From Aliivibrio salmonicida LFI1238 (GTDB lineage Bacteria > Pseudomonadota > Gammaproteobacteria > Enterobacterales > Vibrionaceae), in contig NC_011312.1 in NCBI RefSeq assembly GCF_000196495.1, positions 1,488,001 through 1,552,000 on the forward strand: a stretch of 64,000 bases of DNA, in the 5' to 3' direction. A program made the translations under genes and the position numbers. Positions 62,003 through 64,000 of the stretch are shown here, piece after piece. The notes beneath the pieces were generated by a model that was not told the DNA's origin, searched no databases, and saw nothing but the letters and a program-made list of their open reading frames with translations. Positions within the stretch are counted from its first letter, which is position 1. Every line of letters starts with the position of its first letter.

Positions 62003-62791
62003 ATGATGGATAAGGATTTATCACTCGATAATTTACGTAAAAAAATCAGAAGTAATGAGTTCACAAAAGCGACTTCAGGCTATGCTCCGGGTTATTTACA
62101 AGCCAATCTCGTTATTTTACCGGCTCTTTGGGCGACTGATTTCTTACTTTTTTGTCAGAAAAATCCTGTGGCATGCCCATTGATCGACGTCACTCAACCA
62201 GGAGAGAGATACCTTCCTTCCATTGGTGCTGATATTGATTTGTCGAGGGACGTTCCCGAATATCATGTGTTCTATGAGGGTAATTTTGAAGCCTCAGTGC
62301 CCGATCTTACCGAACTGTGGCAAGACGATTTAGTGACGTTTGTTCTTGGTTGTTCTTTCTCGTTTGAAGAAGCCCTAATCCAATCAGGTTTGTCTATTCG
62401 AAATATTGATGATGGAAAAAATGTCTCCATGTATGACACAAACATAGCTTGCCAACCCGCAGGGAAGTTTGACGGAAACTTTGTGGTTTCTATGCGCCCA
62501 TTTACACCAAAGGATGCAATTCGTGCGATTCAAATAACGACTCGATTCCCTAAATCCCATGGCGCACCAGTGCATTTTGGTGATCCTAGCGTGATTGGCA
62601 TTTCAGACATCGCTAAACCAAATTATGGAGAGGCGGTTCATATCAATTCAGATGAAATTCCTGTGTTTTGGGCATGTGGTGTCACACCGCAAAATGTGAT
62701 CCGCCAAAGTCGTCCTCCTTTCTGTATTACCCATGCTCCAGGAAAAATGTTGATCACCGACCGCTTAAGTTCTGAGTTTGCCGTGCTCTAG
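62003..62791 (+). CDS. DUF1445 putative hydro-lyase (YcsI type)
   Basis: A 262-residue cytoplasmic protein of the DUF1445/YcsI family, annotated as putative hydro-lyase and related to D-glutamate cyclase. Typical stretches: TKATSGYAPGYLQANLVILP, FVLGCSFSFEEALIQ, SMRPFTPKDAIRAIQITTRF and FWACGVTPQNVIRQSRPPFC. It precedes pxpA by 62 bp; in many bacteria ycsI sits with the pxp genes of 5-oxoproline breakdown, which supports a role in pyroglutamate or related amide metabolism. AAAGGGAGAAC precedes the ATG. Confidence 0.88.
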   Translation: MMDKDLSLDNLRKKIRSNEFTKATSGYAPGYLQANLVILPALWATDFLLFCQKNPVACPLIDVTQPGERYLPSIGADIDLSRDVPEYHVFYEGNFEASVPDLTELWQDDLVTFVLGCSFSFEEALIQSGLSIRNIDDGKNVSMYDTNIACQPAGKFDGNFVVSMRPFTPKDAIRAIQITTRFPKSHGAPVHFGDPSVIGISDIAKPNYGEAVHINSDEIPVFWACGVTPQNVIRQSRPPFCITHAPGKMLITDRLSSEFAVL

Positions 62792-62853
62792 TTATTCAGG
62801 GTTGCCATCACTGTGCTGTTACCAAACAACGAGCCAATAATTAAGGAAATGGA

Positions 62854-63594
62854 ATGAAGATTAATTGTGATATGGGTGAAAGTTTTGGATTATGGGCGTT
62901 AGGTGAAGATGCCGCCGTTATGCCAGCGTTAGATATGGCGAATATTGCGTGTGGTATGCATGCTTCGGATCCAAGCGTAATGATGAAAACCGTTGCGCTA
63001 GCAAAAGACAATGGCGTGATGGTTGGTGCTCATCCCGGCTACAACGATCTACAAGGCTTTGGCCGACGTGATATTGCAATGAACGCTACAGATTTAGCTG
63101 CGTTATTTATCTATCAATTGGGTGCATTGCAGGGGATATGTCAAAGTCAAAATACAAGATTAAGTTACGTGAAACCTCATGGTGCGTTATACAACGCGAT
63201 GATGAAAGACGATGCGATTCTTGAAACCTTATTGGGTGCATTACAGCGTTACGATGTCACTTTACCTTTCGTGGTAATGGCGGTGCCTGACCACGCTCGC
63301 TATCAAACGTTGGCCGATAAATTTGGCATTACATTATGGTTTGAGGCGTTTGTTGACCGAGCTTATGACGAAGAAGGTCGACTCGTGCCACGCAGTGTAC
63401 CTAATTCAAGTCACTATACCGATGAAGCGATTCAACACCAAGCCGATCAATTGATTGATCAAGGTTGTGTCACCACTCTTTCCGGAAAAACAATCGCGAT
63501 TCACGCAGATACCTTATGTATTCATGGTGAGGGCCCTTTTGCGGTATCGACAGCGACGTATTTACGTAAAAAGTTGCAGAAAAAGGCGGAGTAA
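62854..63594 (+). CDS. pxpA: 5-oxoprolinase subunit PxpA
   Basis: The LamB/YcsF-family subunit of the three-part ATP-dependent 5-oxoprolinase (PxpABC), which opens the pyroglutamate ring to glutamate. The 246 residues show the polysaccharide-deacetylase-like metal residues of the family: CDMGESFG at the start, ANIACGMHASDP, GAHPGYNDLQGFGRRDI, VKPHGALYNAMM and IHADTLCIHGEGPFAV. The start overlaps AAGGAAATGGA, giving a good ribosome-binding site. It is followed 2 bp later by pxpB. Confidence 0.95.
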   Translation: MKINCDMGESFGLWALGEDAAVMPALDMANIACGMHASDPSVMMKTVALAKDNGVMVGAHPGYNDLQGFGRRDIAMNATDLAALFIYQLGALQGICQSQNTRLSYVKPHGALYNAMMKDDAILETLLGALQRYDVTLPFVVMAVPDHARYQTLADKFGITLWFEAFVDRAYDEEGRLVPRSVPNSSHYTDEAIQHQADQLIDQGCVTTLSGKTIAIHADTLCIHGEGPFAVSTATYLRKKLQKKAE

Positions 63595-63596
63595 TC

Positions 63597-64000
63597 ATGA
63601 AAATATCAGCCGTTAATGAGTCCACTGTTTTAGTTGTATTTTCCGATACGGTTAGTCCTGAAACTGCCGATATTATTGCTCAATCCGTTGCTATGATTAA
63701 TCAAGAATCGGATTTGTTCGTGATTGATATGGTGCCATCGTACACATCGATTTTAATTACTTATGATTTAACGCGCATAGAGTTACGCTCATTTATGTCT
63801 CGTTTACATCACTGTCTTCACCAAGATAACAACAGTGGGCAATTACCGTTGTCTTCTGTTGTGATTGAATTACCTGTGTATTATGGACCAGAAGTGTCCC
63901 TTGATGCCGAAGACATCAGTCGTCATACCGGTTTATCGTTTGATGAGGTCGTGTCTATTCATTCCTCTCAAGAGTACCGCGTGTATGCAATTGGTTTTGC
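63597..64000 (+). CDS. pxpB: 5-oxoprolinase subunit PxpB (KipI family), partial
   Basis: The frame MKISAVNESTVLVVFSDTVS runs open to the window edge (about 134 residues). It matches the KipI/PxpB subunit: the N-terminal FSDTVS region, IDMVPSYTSILITYDLT and VELPVYYG for the catalytic half. Its start lies 2 bp after the pxpA stop, so the two are translationally linked; pxpC is expected next. Truncated by the window, not by mutation. Confidence 0.92.
   Translation, partial: MKISAVNESTVLVVFSDTVSPETADIIAQSVAMINQESDLFVIDMVPSYTSILITYDLTRIELRSFMSRLHHCLHQDNNSGQLPLSSVVIELPVYYGPEVSLDAEDISRHTGLSFDEVVSIHSSQEYRVYAIGF

Noticed and set aside
1..64000. CRISPR array, tRNA or rRNA genes, prophage structural genes
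   Set aside because: I looked for regular repeats, cloverleaf-like sequences and phage modules and saw none.

Overview
The window is a stretch of a low-GC gammaproteobacterial chromosome that I read as Vibrionaceae, most likely Aliivibrio (the salmonicida/logei/wodanis side of the genus). The reasons are the gene order (rbsDACBKR, norM next to ribE, a tup-mob-moe operon, a PBPRA1643-type SEC-C protein, a DUF3802 protein), the AT-rich spacers, and the many insertion sequences and broken genes, a known feature of cold-water fish-associated Aliivibrio. The species call is inference; no rRNA or tRNA gene is present to test it.

Region by region. 1-6200: the ribose operon on the minus strand (rbsD-A-C-B-K-R), behind a perfect 13+13 bp operator palindrome. 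6200-8770: small membrane proteins, a 53-residue CxxC protein, a decayed acetyltransferase and a DUF4156 lipoprotein. 8775-11034: an IS630-family element abutting a 5'-truncated DUF2931 gene and its intact tandem copy. 11.1-21.7 kb: housekeeping genes (NorM efflux pump, riboflavin synthase, fructosamine-kinase-like protein, NlpC lipoprotein, AbgT transporter, RsuA-like pseudouridine synthase, sterol-desaturase-like protein, DTW tRNA-modification protein, NagK). 21.7-25.5 kb: an AT-rich accessory patch with an FAD oxidoreductase/membrane-protein pair and a LexA-controlled dinI operon. 25.8-34.2 kb: tungstate uptake (tupABC) with molybdenum-cofactor genes (mobA, mobB-moeA), divergent from a sigma-54 response regulator and a sensor kinase. 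34.2-41.9 kb: small proteins, a GT2, a DedA protein and a BCCT transporter split by an IS982 element. 41.9-45.9 kb: a GH19 chitinase split by an IS66 element. 46-50 kb: a run of acetyltransferases, an NAD(P)-binding protein and a sulfurtransferase. 50-51.2 kb: a second IS630 copy. 52-56.7 kb: a GST and a U32 peptidase/RlhA-like gene split by an IS91-type element. 56.7-64 kb: an acetyltransferase, a 963-residue exported phosphatase-like protein, a LysR gene with a stop codon, and the start of a 5-oxoprolinase operon (DUF1445, pxpA, pxpB).

Two themes stand out. First, a probable regulatory circuit: a sigma-54 activator and histidine kinase lie back to back with a tungstate-uptake/cofactor operon whose upstream region carries a good -24/-12 promoter and repeated ACAAAATGTC-like sites; in this genome the activator has a frameshift. 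Second, gene decay: three genes are cleanly split by three different IS families with recognisable target signatures, one is cut by IS630, and at least four more carry stops or frameshifts.
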